Shown piece after piece: positions 1-13,229 of a DNA stretch of 64,000 bases. The stretch comes from Sycobia sp. Sy_11 (Eukaryota; Arthropoda; Insecta; Hymenoptera; Epichrysomallidae), in the NCBI GenBank assembly GCA_018907035.1, contig JACCIC010000039.1, positions 1,436,501-1,500,500 of the forward strand, read 5' to 3'. Each line of letters opens with the position of its first letter. Position 1 is the first letter of the stretch. The notes beneath the pieces are model-generated. The model ran no database searches. It was not told the origin of the DNA and worked only from the letters and a program-made list of their open reading frames with translations. The position numbers were made by a program, and so were the translations under genes.

Positions 1-27
1 TCTACGAGAAAGCGCTCGGCATCAGAC

Positions 28-29
<2 letters not shown>

Positions 30-82
<53 letters not shown>
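30..82. repeat. (TA)n microsatellite
   Basis: Uninterrupted 53-bp TA array. Confidence 0.98.
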
Positions 83-83
<1 letters not shown>

Positions 84-297
84 GTCTACCGCCTCGCACT
101 GCCCGCACATCTTCCGAGCTCGCTCCCGCCTTAAACGTGTCGCCCTCGGCTCTGTCCAGGCCCCAGGGAAGCGCCACCGCGTTCTCTCCTGCATACATAT
201 ACATTTCGTTTGCATAGGAATGGAATGCCCGGGTGCGCTGCCGCCCCTCAACCGCCATAGCCCGTTATATAAAGTAACGTTCGCGCGCGATCGAACG

Positions 298-299
<2 letters not shown>

Positions 300-343
<44 letters not shown>
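300..343. repeat. (TA)n microsatellite
   Basis: 44-bp pure TA array, followed by short impure TA to about 360. Confidence 0.98.
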
Positions 344-350
<7 letters not shown>

Positions 351-594
351 CGTATATATAAAATATGTGTATACGAAACTGGAACGAGGGGTTCATTTTC
401 ACTTTTAACACGGTCGTTTCTTTTTTTCTCTTTTTTGTTCGTTATATAGCGCAACGGTACAGGGACGTGAATTTCTAGGCTGCTGCCTATCTCTCCCACT
501 CTCTCAATTTCTCACGATTGCTCTTCTTTTGGCTTTGCCGAAGGTGAAAAGCAATCTTCTTGCTCTCCTTTGCAGGAAGAATTGAGGTAGAGAT

Positions 595-604
<10 letters not shown>

Positions 605-642
<38 letters not shown>
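605..642. repeat. (GA)n microsatellite
   Basis: 38-bp pure array preceded by interrupted GATA/GA units from about 590. Confidence 0.97.
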
Positions 643-645
<3 letters not shown>

Positions 646-699
646 GATGAAGCTTCGGAGTAAATTGGTTAGTTTGAGCTTCATGAATTCTCTACGTTA

Positions 700-1440
700 G
701 CAAAACTTATTATGGAAATTTAGCACACCGCCGAGAAAGAAATTATGTATTAAACCAAAGAAAAAGTAGATCCCATTCTCAATACTAGTACGAACATTGG
801 AAGCGGAGTTCTCTCAATAATCGAAATTTCTAGTAGTCTAGAGTAAAGTTATATCGCCTCCCTAGGATTGTACAGAAAACCATTGGTATTGACCATAGCT
901 TAAAATTTCTAAATCCTATCTGAAAATAAAGTATATAAACGTTCTACTAGTAAAAATTGACAAACTTAAAAAGAAAGCCATATACCACCGCTCACATACG
1001 TATCTTCAATTGACTGAATAAACGAACTTTGATAGAAGAAAGGCGAAGGAGAAAAAAATGAATAACAAAATTATTGCCTATGATCTGTAAGAAATAGCAT
1101 TTACGAAGTTCACAAGAATGACACGAAATAGAAAATGAATGAAAATCTATTTAATATACTAAACCCAGATCATAAACTTAAAATGATCAGAAAATATTTC
1201 GATCAATCAGATATAAGAAATTTACCTTATAAAATTTTATAGAAATAGTTATCGAAATCAAGTGCCAAACACATTATGTGCATATATACATTCTGAAGCA
1301 AAAACTTCGTAAGATTTCATTGTAAGTGAATTGAAAAAACAACATATCTCTTCTCGCTCGAATCTCAACGAGGCTAAAAAGATATCTTCTAGCATATCTC
1401 TACGCGTAGAGCGCGCTTAAATCCAAAGCGAAGCTTATAC
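700..1440. other. AT-rich intronic DNA, nothing recognised
   Basis: Unique, AT-rich sequence with no usable ORF, repeat or motif that I can support. Confidence 0.7.
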
Positions 1441-2400
1441 ATCGCTTAAAAAATCCCCCCCCCCCTAGACACCGTGCCCCAATCCGATGCCACGACCGCG
1501 GCTGCTACGTAGGCCACGCGGAAAACGCGAGCCAGCGTACCGTTTCCGGGTGGGGGGCGGACGGTAGGGGATAAAAATTCATATGCGCAATTTTTTTTTC
1601 GAGAATAAGAGCACTGGAGCGGACAAGGACCGACGAAGCACGGAAAGGAATACGCGGTACAGTGCGGGGTTGGGGGCGGGGGGGGGAGGTTGCGAGCACG
1701 GGGCGAAGAGGCCGAGGACCCGACGGAAAAGGCTTAGAGAAGGGAGAAGGGCAAAAAGACGTCGGCGGCACGGCGGGGGGCGGGGGTGGGTGCTCGAGAC
1801 CGACGAGCTTCGCGAGCCATTTTTGAATGCGCCTCGAGCTCGCGGCGGCTAAAGCCACCTGTCCTTTGTTTCCGACCCCTCCGCCCTCCTACGTGGGACA
1901 ATGCGAGCTTGCGCGCGCCACGGCTACTTAATCCGTCTGGTCCCAACCTCGCTCCCCGGCTCCGCGCGCGACGCTCGTACCTACGAGCCGGTCGAGGCTC
2001 TCCAAACTTATTTCGCGATATCTACCCTATACCCTTGAAGAATCGACGAGGCGGCGAAGCGCAGGAGCAGACGGCAGGGGTGGTAAATCTCGCGAATAAG
2101 TAAACCACCCTCCCACTCCGACTCTCTCTCTCTCTCTCTCTCTCCCTTCCTCTGGTCTTCGATTACTTTCGAGTGAGCGCGAGGATTTTTTCTTTTCTCT
2201 CCTTCTTCCTTTCCTTTCTCTCTTTGCACCCTATGAAATCCACTTATCTTTCTCTTAATGGCCTTTTAAGAGCGAACGGGGCTCGCTCTCCTTTCTCGGA
2301 GATGCATTAGTTTTTCTTACTTTACAGCGCGCCATTCGTAGAATTTACTTGGGCGCGCGGGGGGCTTACTTATTTCATACCTCCCCCCGCCACCCCATCT
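1440..2400. other. GC-rich block with long G and C runs
   Basis: CpG-rich DNA with G runs on the plus strand at 1666-1689 and 1774-1789 that fit G-quadruplex spacing, plus a (CT)n array. No gene seen; ORFs here overlap on both strands and look compositional. Confidence 0.65.
2122..2144. repeat. (CT)n microsatellite
   Basis: Short pure CT array in a GC-rich block. Confidence 0.95.
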
Positions 2401-5400
2401 TCATTTGGTTCTCGTACTGTTTTTATCTGCAGAAGCACCGGGAAGCGTTCGTTCTTTATTTTTTTCCTCCTCACCGTACGACACTGAGAGACTGAAGCCG
2501 AGTGGATTTAATTCTCGTGCGCGTCAACGGATTATAATTCGTAAAAAAAAAAGAAAAAAAAATAAAGAAAAAAGAGTAAAAAAATCTCGCTGTTTGGCGT
2601 AGCGGAGCGGGCAGCTAGGTGGAGGGTTGGGGGAGGGGCTTAATGACGAAAGGGGCCGCGGCGAAGAAATTAGGTTAATTTTGTTAAAGCGCACGCGTAA
2701 CCCAGGCGAGATAATGCGAAACTACGCGAGAGCAGCTGCCCGAGCGCACGTAAGCCGGCGTGTATTTGCAATTTATTCGGTTTACAAAGCCGCGCGGAAG
2801 TTGAATCGCGCTGTATGATTGTCGTCGTCGTGGATCACAAAGGACGTATTGCACTTTCATCGAGATAATCTATACTTAATTCGTAAGTCAGAGACGTGTG
2901 GCACTTGTTTATTTATGTTCGCGAAAATCCGAGATGCTTATTGAATGATTAAAATGAAATTCTAATGGATTTTATTTTATGGTAGATTGCAAATAAACCT
3001 ACCGAGGCATTTGTCGATTAGCAGAAAAGTAAATACATGGAATATAGAATTAAACAGGAGAGTATCGAATAAAATATATGCTTACCTGATCTTCTCTGAA
3101 AGAAACTCGCGAGTGTATTTCATTGATTTTTTTTTAAATTTCGCGTAATTTGTTTAATTCTATAATACGCCAAAACCCCTAGACCTGATAATAGGCAGGA
3201 GCCTTGAGCCACACTATCCACAGGGCCATGTCGGCGAACATCCACCATCCCAGATTCTCTACAGCGGATAAATTATTAAAAACAGCAGCAGCCATTTCGA
3301 AGCCGCTGTCGCGCGTGCAATTTTTTTTGCGCCCGTATCCGCGAGATTCGAATCTCCCTCGCATCTGGAAAGCGGGTCGGATCGGCACAGACGTATGAGC
3401 CGAAGGCTTAATCCTCCAACTCGGCAACCTTTTGCAAATCTCGCCCCCCCCCACGTGCCCGCGCGAGCCCGACAATCGTTCATTCGTCGCACGAGCCCCG
3501 TTTCATTCCTCGGCGAGTCCGATGGACGTCGAAATTGCGTACGGTCGGCCGAGGATCCTATGCCGAGATCGCTCTTTAAAGTCCGTACTTCCGAGTGACG
3601 ATTGGGAGCTCGCGCGAGGCGGCACTGCAGTCGGATGATGAATAGGGCCGGTCATTGAACTAAGATGAGTGGCGAACACACGAACGGAAATTATCACAGG
3701 ATTAATTAGTGATCGCTGCACGGCACGTTGCTCGATGTACGAGGTGCGTCCGCGGGTTGGAGCAGTTTCATTGTAAAAAATTTTTCTCACGCTAATGCAC
3801 CTACGCGCGAACTGCGAGAAAGTATTTAAGTTTTGCCGCTCGTTTGGAATCGCGAAGCTCGTTAAAACGCGCGCAACCCCAGTGGCTGAAATTAAAAAAA
3901 AAAAAAAGCAACGATAATAACGGGTGGATTAATTCGGGCTTTTCTTGAGCATCTTTAGGTACCTCGTATATTTATTTATGAAAGAAAAAAAAAACTGTTG
4001 CTCGACTGCTGCAAGCGAAACATTGGCCGAGATGTCAACGAACTTGTCGATATTCTTTCGTTATCACGATTCGTGAAGCGCAGGAGTATCATAATAGAAA
4101 TTCACGAGATTGTTTCTACTCGAGCATCGAATCACGTGGCCAAAAATACATACGAGATTTGTTTATGGACTGGTAAATTGAAGGTTCAGTTTATTTCAAG
4201 AAATATTTATCTGAAACATAATAATCGCTTGAAAAATTTAAATAATAAACAGGATAAATGAAAAACTTAAATTTTCGTTATTTTCACAGAATAAATTTCT
4301 AAAATGAAATAGTTCACGGCGTGACGAAATTATTTAGCTGGTGAAGTTTTGAATAGTACAAAGCACAACCTTCTTATAATTCATTCTGTTATCAAAACTT
4401 CTCTCTCCCTTCTCCCTCTATTTTTCCCTTTCCCATTTCTACCTTTCCCTTCGCCCTAACTCCCACAGTGGACACAACAAAGTAAAGCTTGATTTTCAAA
4501 GGTCCGCCGCCGCCGCCTTCAAACATTCACGGCCCGCAACTGCCGTACAGCGCGCGATTAATGGCGAGCTGCCTTACGCGTCGGCGCGCCCGCGCTGCGC
4601 CAAAGACCGCGAATTATAAAATAAGGAATTGTAATTCTCGGCCGCTGGGCGGTAGGACAGGGGGACCGGACCATCCGCGACCTGAATAAATGACGACGCT
4701 TCTCGCCAAAGTAAAATCCTATAAGCTTCGCGTCCGATATTCCACGCGGCTTACGGCGAAATACGTATGTATCCGTATACGTATTTCTACTATTGCGCGC
4801 GCACGTGCGTCTGTGCCCGTGTGTGTTTCTTCAATTTCCAAGGCACTCTTGAATATCGTGCGCAGCATTAACGAAAGGGCGAGAAAAAGCAAGTATAAGC
4901 ATATACAGATGGCGAAAGTAAAGTATGGGGAAAGAAGGGTGCGGGGGAGGGAGAATTGTAAAATTTGTCCATTCGGCCGAAAAGGAGGACGACGACGAGT
5001 CGTCCCTGAAAGCCGCCCGCGCCGTGGCTCGGAGCCAGGGGCGGGGGAGGGCAGGGGCCTTAGACGTAGCTCACTGGAGCGAAGAAAGGAAAAAGTCGGA
5101 GGAATGGACGATTTTTTAATTTTTCGTTTTGTTTTTTTTTTTCACTTCGAGCCCGTACTTAAAATAATACGCGCGCATTCGGTAATGTAAAAGGTAGGAG
5201 AGGGTGTCTTGTAATTTTGGGGATTGCGCCGAGGTATATATACATATATAAGCACAGTGATTGTATACGAACGGATGTAAAGTTAAAGTGTCGTTTAAGA
5301 TATTAGTGGGACATATCGGGTTATACTTCGATTCTTTGCTTTTAAATAATTGTAGTTTTACCAATGATTTTTATGGAACACTCGTTATAATAATGAATAG

Positions 5401-7150
5401 ATATGTAATCATTAGGAAAATTAGTGACGGCAGAAATACCAGATAAATTTATTAAAAAGTCATTGTTTATACAAACCGAACTATTTTTTTCTTTTACTTA
5501 TGTCACTAATTAAATTATTGTTAATTATGCAGGTATGATGGTTGATTTGACTTAATTTAAGAATGAAAAAATTTCGGTACGTTTAGAAATCCCCCTATAA
5601 ACATAAATTATATACCTCTATTGCGAATGTATGGTCTAAACTTGTTGAAGTAAACGATTTATTTCACATAAAATAATCATCGAAAAGAAAATTAAAAGCA
5701 TTTAAAACGTATTATTACGCAGCACGATCTACTTTACAAAGCGTACAACACTCGAGGACGTACATCGGCTCGGAAGGCAAATAATCAATCTCAAATACAC
5801 TGTGTCCAGAGCCCGTTTCCATTTTTCAATTAACTACCCTGATGTAATAAATAGTTCAACAGCAAGTCTTCGTCAACCGATATACTTGAGATTTTAATTA
5901 AATAAAGCCTCCTTCGACGGCATTAAAGCAATTTTTTTTTAGAAATTGAAACGCCGTATAATTGCAACATAATAGGCTAATGGATTGGCTAAAAGTGGTG
6001 TATAACTTTATTATGATAAAATAGATATTTCATCGCCACTTACCCCACCAACCCCCGAGGAACCAGATTCGCGTTCAATTTCGCTTAGAGCTGAAAATTA
6101 ACCTCAGTCGTTTATTTTCATTGAAATCGATTTAATCGAACGAGCTCCGTTTCATCTGAAAATGGAGCATTATTTTGAGACGCAACTTTCGTAAACGCTA
6201 ACTCCTTGCCGGCAAAAACGGTATTCACGTATACGCGTCCGCGAATAGAGGCACCATTCAGCTCGTCATAAGCGCAATTCATTGCATTTTATGTTCGTAA
6301 TAGAGAAAACTTCGACCGCAATAAGGCGAATTTTATCCTTTTCAATTATTCCAGGAAATCGTCTAATTATTGGCAGACGCGTTAATTTCAATTTCGCGTG
6401 CTGTCGATAATTCCGAGATTCGCAAGTCCATTAGAGGGAGTCTTCGATTTTGCAATCAGCTTCGCAAAGTGAAATCGTACGAAACGACATTGGTTTGAAA
6501 GGACAAAAAAAAAAAAAACACAATTTTTCTGACAATAAAAGAGGTATTTCGGATTAATCAAAGTCAGAATGATCATTGAGAGTGTTTCGAGTTCGAAAGA
6601 TGAATATTCGTAATACATGTACTTCTGTAATATGAGACTAATAAATGTATAAGATCAGTGCGATATCAATTAGAGAATATGCAAATGAGACCGTTTTCAT
6701 GGGTGGGATGATTGGCTGATTTGCAAAACTTCCTTTTCCGTATGAAAACTTAGTCCTTTGTCTGGAACATATCCCAATACCGCGCGAGAACAAAGGGGAT
6801 TTTAGAGAATTCTAAACGAATCTGAGGCCAGAGAAAAATTAATCGATTGTACAGTTTTTAATCAGTAGAGCGGACATGGCATCATCCCCTCCACCCCGCT
6901 GGCCTAAACTTACAATAACGAGTGCTTTAAGGTCGAGCGTAAAAGTTTCGAGAGAATGCGAAACTCGTCACTTAAATCTAGTCTCGAGAAATCAATGAGA
7001 GCACGCGAATGCGTGCTGGTATGCCACTAGCCTGAAATGGGGAATTAGCGTGATGCGTCCCGCAAAGAATCTTTCGGCAGATTTTGTTTAAAGTTCTTTG
7101 CCCAATAATTGTATGGTCATCGTAGCAGACGTTCTTTTCTCGACCCGTGA
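2400..7150. other. mixed-composition intronic DNA, no gene recognised
   Basis: CpG-containing patches (2.6-2.8, 3.2-3.9, 4.5-5.1 kb) alternate with AT-rich DNA. The longest ORF (4690-5190, 166 codons) is Arg/Lys-rich, has no recognisable domain and no flanking gene signals. Confidence 0.6.
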
Positions 7151-7154
7151 CTAA

Positions 7155-7157
<3 letters not shown>

Positions 7158-7202
<45 letters not shown>
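7158..7202. repeat. (CT)n microsatellite
   Basis: 45-bp pure CT array. Confidence 0.97.
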
Positions 7203-7205
<3 letters not shown>

Positions 7206-8342
7206 GCTCTCTCTAATAACTGTACGAAATATTTTACCGTGAAAATTCTCGATGAAAAGTATTAAAATATTTTTAAAAATCATGTGACATTATTTGATAC
7301 ATAATAATTTTTATAATTTTTTACAAAAATCTTATTGAAATAAATAAAAGTTTTCTTTTTGAATATTGTTCGGAAATATACAGGTAAACATAAATTAAAA
7401 TTTTATGTTTATTATACTGCTTTCGTAAAGTAATTTATTGTAAATATTTCGAATACATAACCACTCTTGGACTTTCACGTACTTCGATCATTAGACAAAA
7501 TACTACGATAATCGTAAAATTCTAACTGTATCCCTCAACGAACAATAATAATTAGAGTGTTTTCAAAAATTATCCTTTTAAAAACTTAAAAATTTAAAAC
7601 AATCTCTATTTCATAATTTATTGTAAACTTTCAATTGTATTTTATAACGTATTTGATATACTTCAGATTCAATTACTACAGATTTTGTTTAAAGAAATAT
7701 TCTTAACGCATGCTTAATTAGATTGCAGAAATATTTTTAGAAATATATTTGTGTGATTGTAATTTAGCATTAATCTAACTCCTATCTCAGTACAAATCTT
7801 CCTTTGAACGTATACTTTTTTCATTAATATCTATTTACATCCTCGAATGATGTCAAATAATAACGATACGATACCGTTCATCGCCTCGCCTTATTTAATG
7901 CAGTACTGAGTCGAGCGTTCACAGTCTTGTAATGGCTCATGTGCATGAACTCCCGATATTTGTATTCCAAATACACGTTAATCGATCCAGCACTCGTATT
8001 GAGCATTGACTCCGCGAACGGATCACGGCTGACTCTGACCCGATGCGATCGGATTGTAACTAAATTAATTAATGCACTGATATTGCGCCGCAAATGGGCA
8101 GATTGTGCAAAACCATTTGGACAACTTCATAGATTTGCGATAAATCTATTTTATGGCTCGGTAAGTTGATTGCGCTAACTATATGAAGAATAGATCGGGG
8201 AACTGGTTATGCTTTTAATGTCCCAAGTTCGACCGATCGATACATGTACCTGCGTAAAAACTTACATTTGCTTTGATTACGAGCACTCCGCAGGTCTCAG
8301 TCTCAAGTGAGCACATTTATTTGACAGTATAAATAAAGTTAA

Positions 8343-8346
<4 letters not shown>
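7203..8346. other. AT-rich intronic DNA, nothing recognised
   Basis: No supported feature. A donor-like tcg|gtaagt occurs at 8160/8161, but in a phase that does not fit the first recognised exon. Confidence 0.6.

Positions 8347-8395
<49 letters not shown>
8347..8395. repeat. (AT)n microsatellite
   Basis: 49-bp pure array at the left edge of a GC-rich block. Confidence 0.98.
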
Positions 8396-8399
<4 letters not shown>

Positions 8400-8730
8400 C
8401 TTCGATTTGAAGTTGAGTAATTGGGACGGCCGTTTATTTTTCGCTCGCCCGACGCACGACTGCCTAAACAATTAAGGCCCGAGGCGGGACGGTGCGAAAG
8501 TAAGCTTGAAAATTGAATGTGAAAAGCCGATTTATAATTAGTTAATTCCCCGGGAGTTTCGGGTGCCTGGCGCAAACTCGCGCGTGGATGAAGGGGCAGG
8601 GTTCGAGGGGAGGGAGAAGCAAGTTTCCACGGACGGCGCGACATTATTAGATGGACAACTTTGGGAGCCGAGCGGATGTAATAATGATTATGACAACAAT
8701 GGCAATAATAGCGTGGCGGGGTAAGAGAGT

Positions 8731-8734
<4 letters not shown>

Positions 8735-8766
<32 letters not shown>
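8735..8766. repeat. (GA)n microsatellite
   Basis: 32-bp pure array. Confidence 0.97.
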
Positions 8767-8767
<1 letters not shown>

Positions 8768-9346
8768 GGACACAGAGGGGGGGAGGTATAGGAAGGGAAT
8801 GGTAGAGAGCCGCTCCGGTCTCTTACTCACCCTCCCCCACCCTCCGTCGTGCGCGCTCGACGCAGGCGACTCACGCGCATTTGCATTCCCCGCCGCTTGT
8901 TTACTTAGTCATGCAAAAGTGCCGGGGCGAAGTATTCGCTGGGCCGAATATATATATATATATATACACGTAAACGCAAGGTCCCCGGCGAAAGCTGAAT
9001 TATGTTATTGTCGGCGATACGCCCCGGAGACGTCACCGACAGGTGTGCGCTGCGCCGGAGAAGCGCCGGCTCTGTGTCCTTATTCGCGCGAGCTCTCCTG
9101 GACGCTCGGATGAGGGGCAGGCAGACAGGGCGGCGGCGCAACGGCTGCGCGAAATTAAAATAACGCGCCGCCCGGCGACACTTTTGCTTCTTGTCGTCCC
9201 CCGTCATCTCCGCACCCCTGCCCTCGCCGGCCACCGCCCCGTCCGCCCCGCCTGTCTTCGATCGCGGATCGCGCGCCCAGACACGCGTGCCACGAATGCG
9301 AATCGGTCGCCGGCTATAGATATATATGTGGTGTGCGCGGGTGTGC

Positions 9347-9347
<1 letters not shown>

Positions 9348-9411
<64 letters not shown>
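9348..9411. repeat. (AT)n microsatellite, longest of the window
   Basis: 64-bp pure array embedded in strongly GC-rich DNA. Confidence 0.98.
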
Positions 9412-9415
<4 letters not shown>

Positions 9416-9649
9416 CAGGCGGGCGCGCGCGAGTTAAACGCTGTCGCAGCATATATAAAGGGCGAACGGGGAACGGGGTGGGCGAGCGCGCCCCGTCGAA
9501 AAATCGCTGAATCACGCGTTCGAGCTCTGCACGCCGCGGTTTTCCGCGACCGAACCCCGATATAACTGAACGCCGGGCGCGGCTCTCATTTACTCCCAGA
9601 ATTGCGTTCGATGTATCGCTCCAACCGGCTAATGACCGTTTCATTTCCT

Positions 9650-9653
<4 letters not shown>

Positions 9654-9698
<45 letters not shown>
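9654..9698. repeat. (CT)n microsatellite
   Basis: 32-bp pure array plus an interrupted extension. Confidence 0.96.
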
Positions 9699-9700
<2 letters not shown>

Positions 9701-9893
9701 GTTTTATTCTTTATGCGACATATTTTTAATCAAACCGAGCGCGCGTACGTACGTATGATAAGCTTGTCATTTTAATGGAATGATGGGCAATAACGGTCGT
9801 TTATTTTATTATATTCGTTTACGCGCGGAAAGAGTTGTCAGACTGCCACTAATGACCTGCATAAATAATTTTTCGGACACGTTAATTGAAACG

Positions 9894-9896
<3 letters not shown>

Positions 9897-9951
<55 letters not shown>
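9897..9951. repeat. (AT)n microsatellite
   Basis: 55-bp pure array. Confidence 0.98.
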
Positions 9952-9956
<5 letters not shown>

Positions 9957-10599
9957 GAAATGGAAAGCGGATATCGCGTGAATAATAACATTTTCCTCTC
10001 TTCGCTTCTTTTTTTTCGTTTTTTTTTTTTTTACTGTGTCTGTTCAATCCCCAATGCAAATTAATGACTTCGAATTTCCACGGAAAAGTTTTAATCGCCC
10101 GTTATTTCCGACAATTTGTATTTTGCTATGCAAACCGCCTCTCCTCCCGCCCCCCCTTCAGCATTTAATATTATATTGAAATTTCATTCCTAACTTTAAA
10201 TTACTCGTAAATTAGGAAAAAGCGAGAGTTAAAGTTTCGAGCTTGTGCCCCGGCCGTGCGCGTGCCCGCCGAGGTAGGCCCGGAAACGTTTCGCGGAGAA
10301 TGAGACTAAGTTAGAAAAAAAGAAGAAATAAATAAATGATTAAGGAACAAGCCCTCCTCCATAGATTCGTCGAAGGCCGCGATATTAAGGGAGCACTCGA
10401 GCGTGTTCGTGAATTAACGATCGCGCGATTCTCGATTATTAGGGGCGCCGTAATTCGGGCCGAATCGACGCGACGACCCGAGCCTCCGTCGTTCTGCTAA
10501 TGAAATGGAAATAAAGCGAACGGGGGCGCGCGCTCGCGCGGGCCACGGCGAGGCAGGACGCGCGAAACGAGCCCAAGCTTGAGAAATAAAACGGAAGGG

Positions 10600-10601
<2 letters not shown>

Positions 10602-10632
<31 letters not shown>
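10602..10632. repeat. (GA)n microsatellite
   Basis: 31-bp pure array. Confidence 0.97.
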
Positions 10633-10636
<4 letters not shown>

Positions 10637-10939
10637 ACAGGAGTCGGAGAAGGGGGGGAGGGGTGGAAGAAACGTATAGAACCCCCTCCCCTCGGTATAA
10701 AACCCTAATTACGGGCAGGCAGGCAAACAAAGCGATTTCTTGTTTGTATCCCCTGCCTCCGGCGTCCCCACCCCCTCGACGCCGGAGGCCGTCCGTTTAA
10801 TGCTCTGATTTTCCGGGCAACGGCAAGACGTCCGACAAAAAAGTCGCCCCCTCCCCACGACTAACCTCCCGCCCCACCCGCGTGCTTCGGTACTCGGCTA
10901 AAGTGAAACTTCACAATATAAATGCCGTTCTTTCATTCT

Positions 10940-10944
<5 letters not shown>

Positions 10945-11011
<67 letters not shown>

Positions 11012-11012
11012 A

Positions 11013-11061
<49 letters not shown>

Positions 11062-11066
11062 TGTGT
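10945..11066. repeat. compound (CT)n-(AT)n-(TG)n microsatellite
   Basis: Three pure arrays end to end: CT at 10945-10986, AT at 10986-11011, TG at 11014-11058, with a short TG tail. Confidence 0.98.
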
Positions 11067-11280
11067 ATACGCTTTTAGCGAAACGAGCTGCCGCCTCGGC
11101 ACCCAGCGACCCCCTCGATTCAGAACCTATACCCACCCCCTCGACCTCCCGTTCATTTCCGCGCTCTTTCGCCCCCTCCGCCAGTCGGCCCGTATTATAG
11201 CCCGTGCGCAGCGAAATCGGTCCCGCGCATTCCACGACTCCTCACCCCCTTCCCCTCCCATATCCCCATACGGCACGTTT

Positions 11281-11330
11281 CTTTTTTCTCTTTCTTTCTT
11301 GCTTCTTTCTTTCTTTCTTCTTTTTTCTTG
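11281..11330. repeat. imperfect (TTTC)n tract
   Basis: Pyrimidine-only run of TTTC, CTTT and TTCTT units. Confidence 0.9.
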
Positions 11331-11464
11331 TTCTCCGCCGACATTCGCGCCGCGGAGATCGCTTACGCTACGCGCGCCAAGACGTGGCGGGACGGAGCGC
11401 GCGCGTGCGCAGAAGCTCCCGAAGTCGCGTATGAAAAAAAAAACTCGGTACGGCGAATAGAGTG

Positions 11465-11479
11465 TGAGAGGAGAGAGAG

Positions 11480-11520
<41 letters not shown>

Positions 11521-11529
11521 AGAGAGAGA
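11465..11529. repeat. (GA)n microsatellite
   Basis: Pure core at 11484-11516 with interrupted flanks. Confidence 0.96.
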
Positions 11530-12951
11530 TTGGAAAGAGGCACGCGCGCGTTAAAACAATAAACAGAGCTTGCGCAATTGCGGAGCGCGCAAGGCGCAGG
11601 AGGACTGCGAGGAAGGAAATGAAAAAGGGAGAAGGTCGACTTCGGCAAAGCACTTTTCGAGCTCGCTCTGCATGTTTCTGTAGGGTCGTAGAGTGGAGGT
11701 GGGGGTTCGAAACTTGACTTTTACCGCCGCTGATTTTTTTTTTTGCGACTGAAAACATCTGTGCTTTGCGTTATAGATAATTGATACTTTTTGCTGATAC
11801 ATCGGAAACAATACCGTTCTACCCCGGAGTTTTTATTACGTTTTAATTATTTTAATTAAAGCTTTTTTGGATCCTAACTTTACGTTAGTCGGTAGCTCTA
11901 TTTACGTATCATGGATGTTGGTCAAATGTCTCACTCAAGCGGGTTTCTTTAGATTTCATATCCTATGAATATAATGTTTGTCACATCGATATTAATCAAA
12001 TATGTTGCTAAGCAGGTGTTTCAATTCTAATTTAACTCCCAACTGATTGTCTTTATAAATCCTACATGAAGAATATTACTTCATTGATCGTTTGATCTGT
12101 AAATATGACATTCAACGAAATAAATAAATGATATCAACAATGACAATAATAAAAATAACATTCATAATCATTTCATAATACCAGCGGCCCCGATATAGCC
12201 GCACCTTCGGCGACCTCTCCAATTATAATTCTGCGTATTGTCTTAATCATTTATTCCACCTTGTCCACGGTATCGTCCGTTATCGTTAAAACGGATCTAA
12301 AACATTCCAATACTCCCAGTGGTTCTGAAAGCCTAATTACCATGCATAAATACCAAGTTTTTCAATTTGTTCATATTTTTTGTCGTTTTTTTTTTTTTTT
12401 TTTTTAATGAAAAATCGTTAAAACATGCTCAAATTCGTGTAAAATCGATGGCAGTGAAAACGGCCATATACATTTGGTCCAGACAAATGCAGCAACGTAA
12501 CAACAACGGAAACTTTTCCCAGACGTTCGTTACAACTCGACCAGTCAAGAATACGACCGATTCTTGCCGTGGATCGAATCTCGCTATCCCGTTTTTCATT
12601 CGCCGCAGTTGAAATCAGTTAAAATTTTACAAATTTATTTTTTTATTATATTTTTTAATTTATCCCCGCGAGCGGACGCGAGGCAACAGCTATCGCGGCT
12701 CTCGAGCGACGATTTAAATATTTATCGTGATTTATTTCAATACACGCCCCCTCCCCCCAACGTGCGCCGAACAATGTTTTCGCAACGAATGATGTCAGCA
12801 CGTGTGACGTGTATATATGTGCGCCTGGCCGAGGCCCCGGAGCTTCGACATTATTCAACGAAATTATACAGGCGGGGCGCGCGTGCGCCGACGAGTGAAA
12901 TTCGCCTCGAATTTTACCGGACGCGATAATCGCGATGTTTCGCTTTTTTCC

Positions 12952-12954
<3 letters not shown>

Positions 12955-13016
<62 letters not shown>
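12955..13016. repeat. (CT)n microsatellite
   Basis: 62-bp pure array, the longest uninterrupted CT run here. Confidence 0.98.
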
Positions 13017-13018
<2 letters not shown>

Positions 13019-13229
13019 ACAGCACTCCTCCAAAGCTCGGTTGGTCGTTACGAGAAAATGGCTCGCGATACAAGGAAAAAAAAGAATGACAATTACGTCG
13101 TTGAGTAATTGATCTGTTAAAGCGCATTAAATTAAAGTGAGCGGGTCCAATGGGAAGGGTTTCGGAGCGCGCCAAATCCCCGAGCGACAACCGGGGACTC
13201 AACGAACTAGTCGGCAATTAATGACGTTT

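Larger units (their letters stand above)
8396..11760. other. microsatellite-dense GC-rich block
   Basis: CpG-rich DNA containing three (AT)n, several (GA)n/(CT)n and a compound CT-AT-TG array within 3.4 kb. All long ORFs are built on repeats. A TATA-like ggtataaaacc sits at 10694 without a recognisable initiator. Confidence 0.6.

Noticed and set aside
4690..5190. 166-codon plus-strand frame
   Set aside because: Arg/Lys-rich, no recognisable domain, no promoter or splice context; its composition follows the underlying GC and purine content.
7939..8170. Plus-strand open frame ending at a good donor (tcg|gtaagt)
   Set aside because: Ends in phase 0, whereas the exon at 21951 needs a phase-1 partner; no signal peptide or Ig-like content.
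9204..9644. Long open frames with Tyr-Ile repeats (also near 300, 8350, 22600, 33138, 50735, 55368)
   Set aside because: They are translations of (TA)n arrays, which lack stop codons in the TAT-ATA frame; no domain lies outside the repeat.
10694..10704. TATA-box-like ggtataaaacc (others at 9451, 33957, 50882)
   Set aside because: Single TATA matches are frequent in this composition and no initiator or first exon follows.
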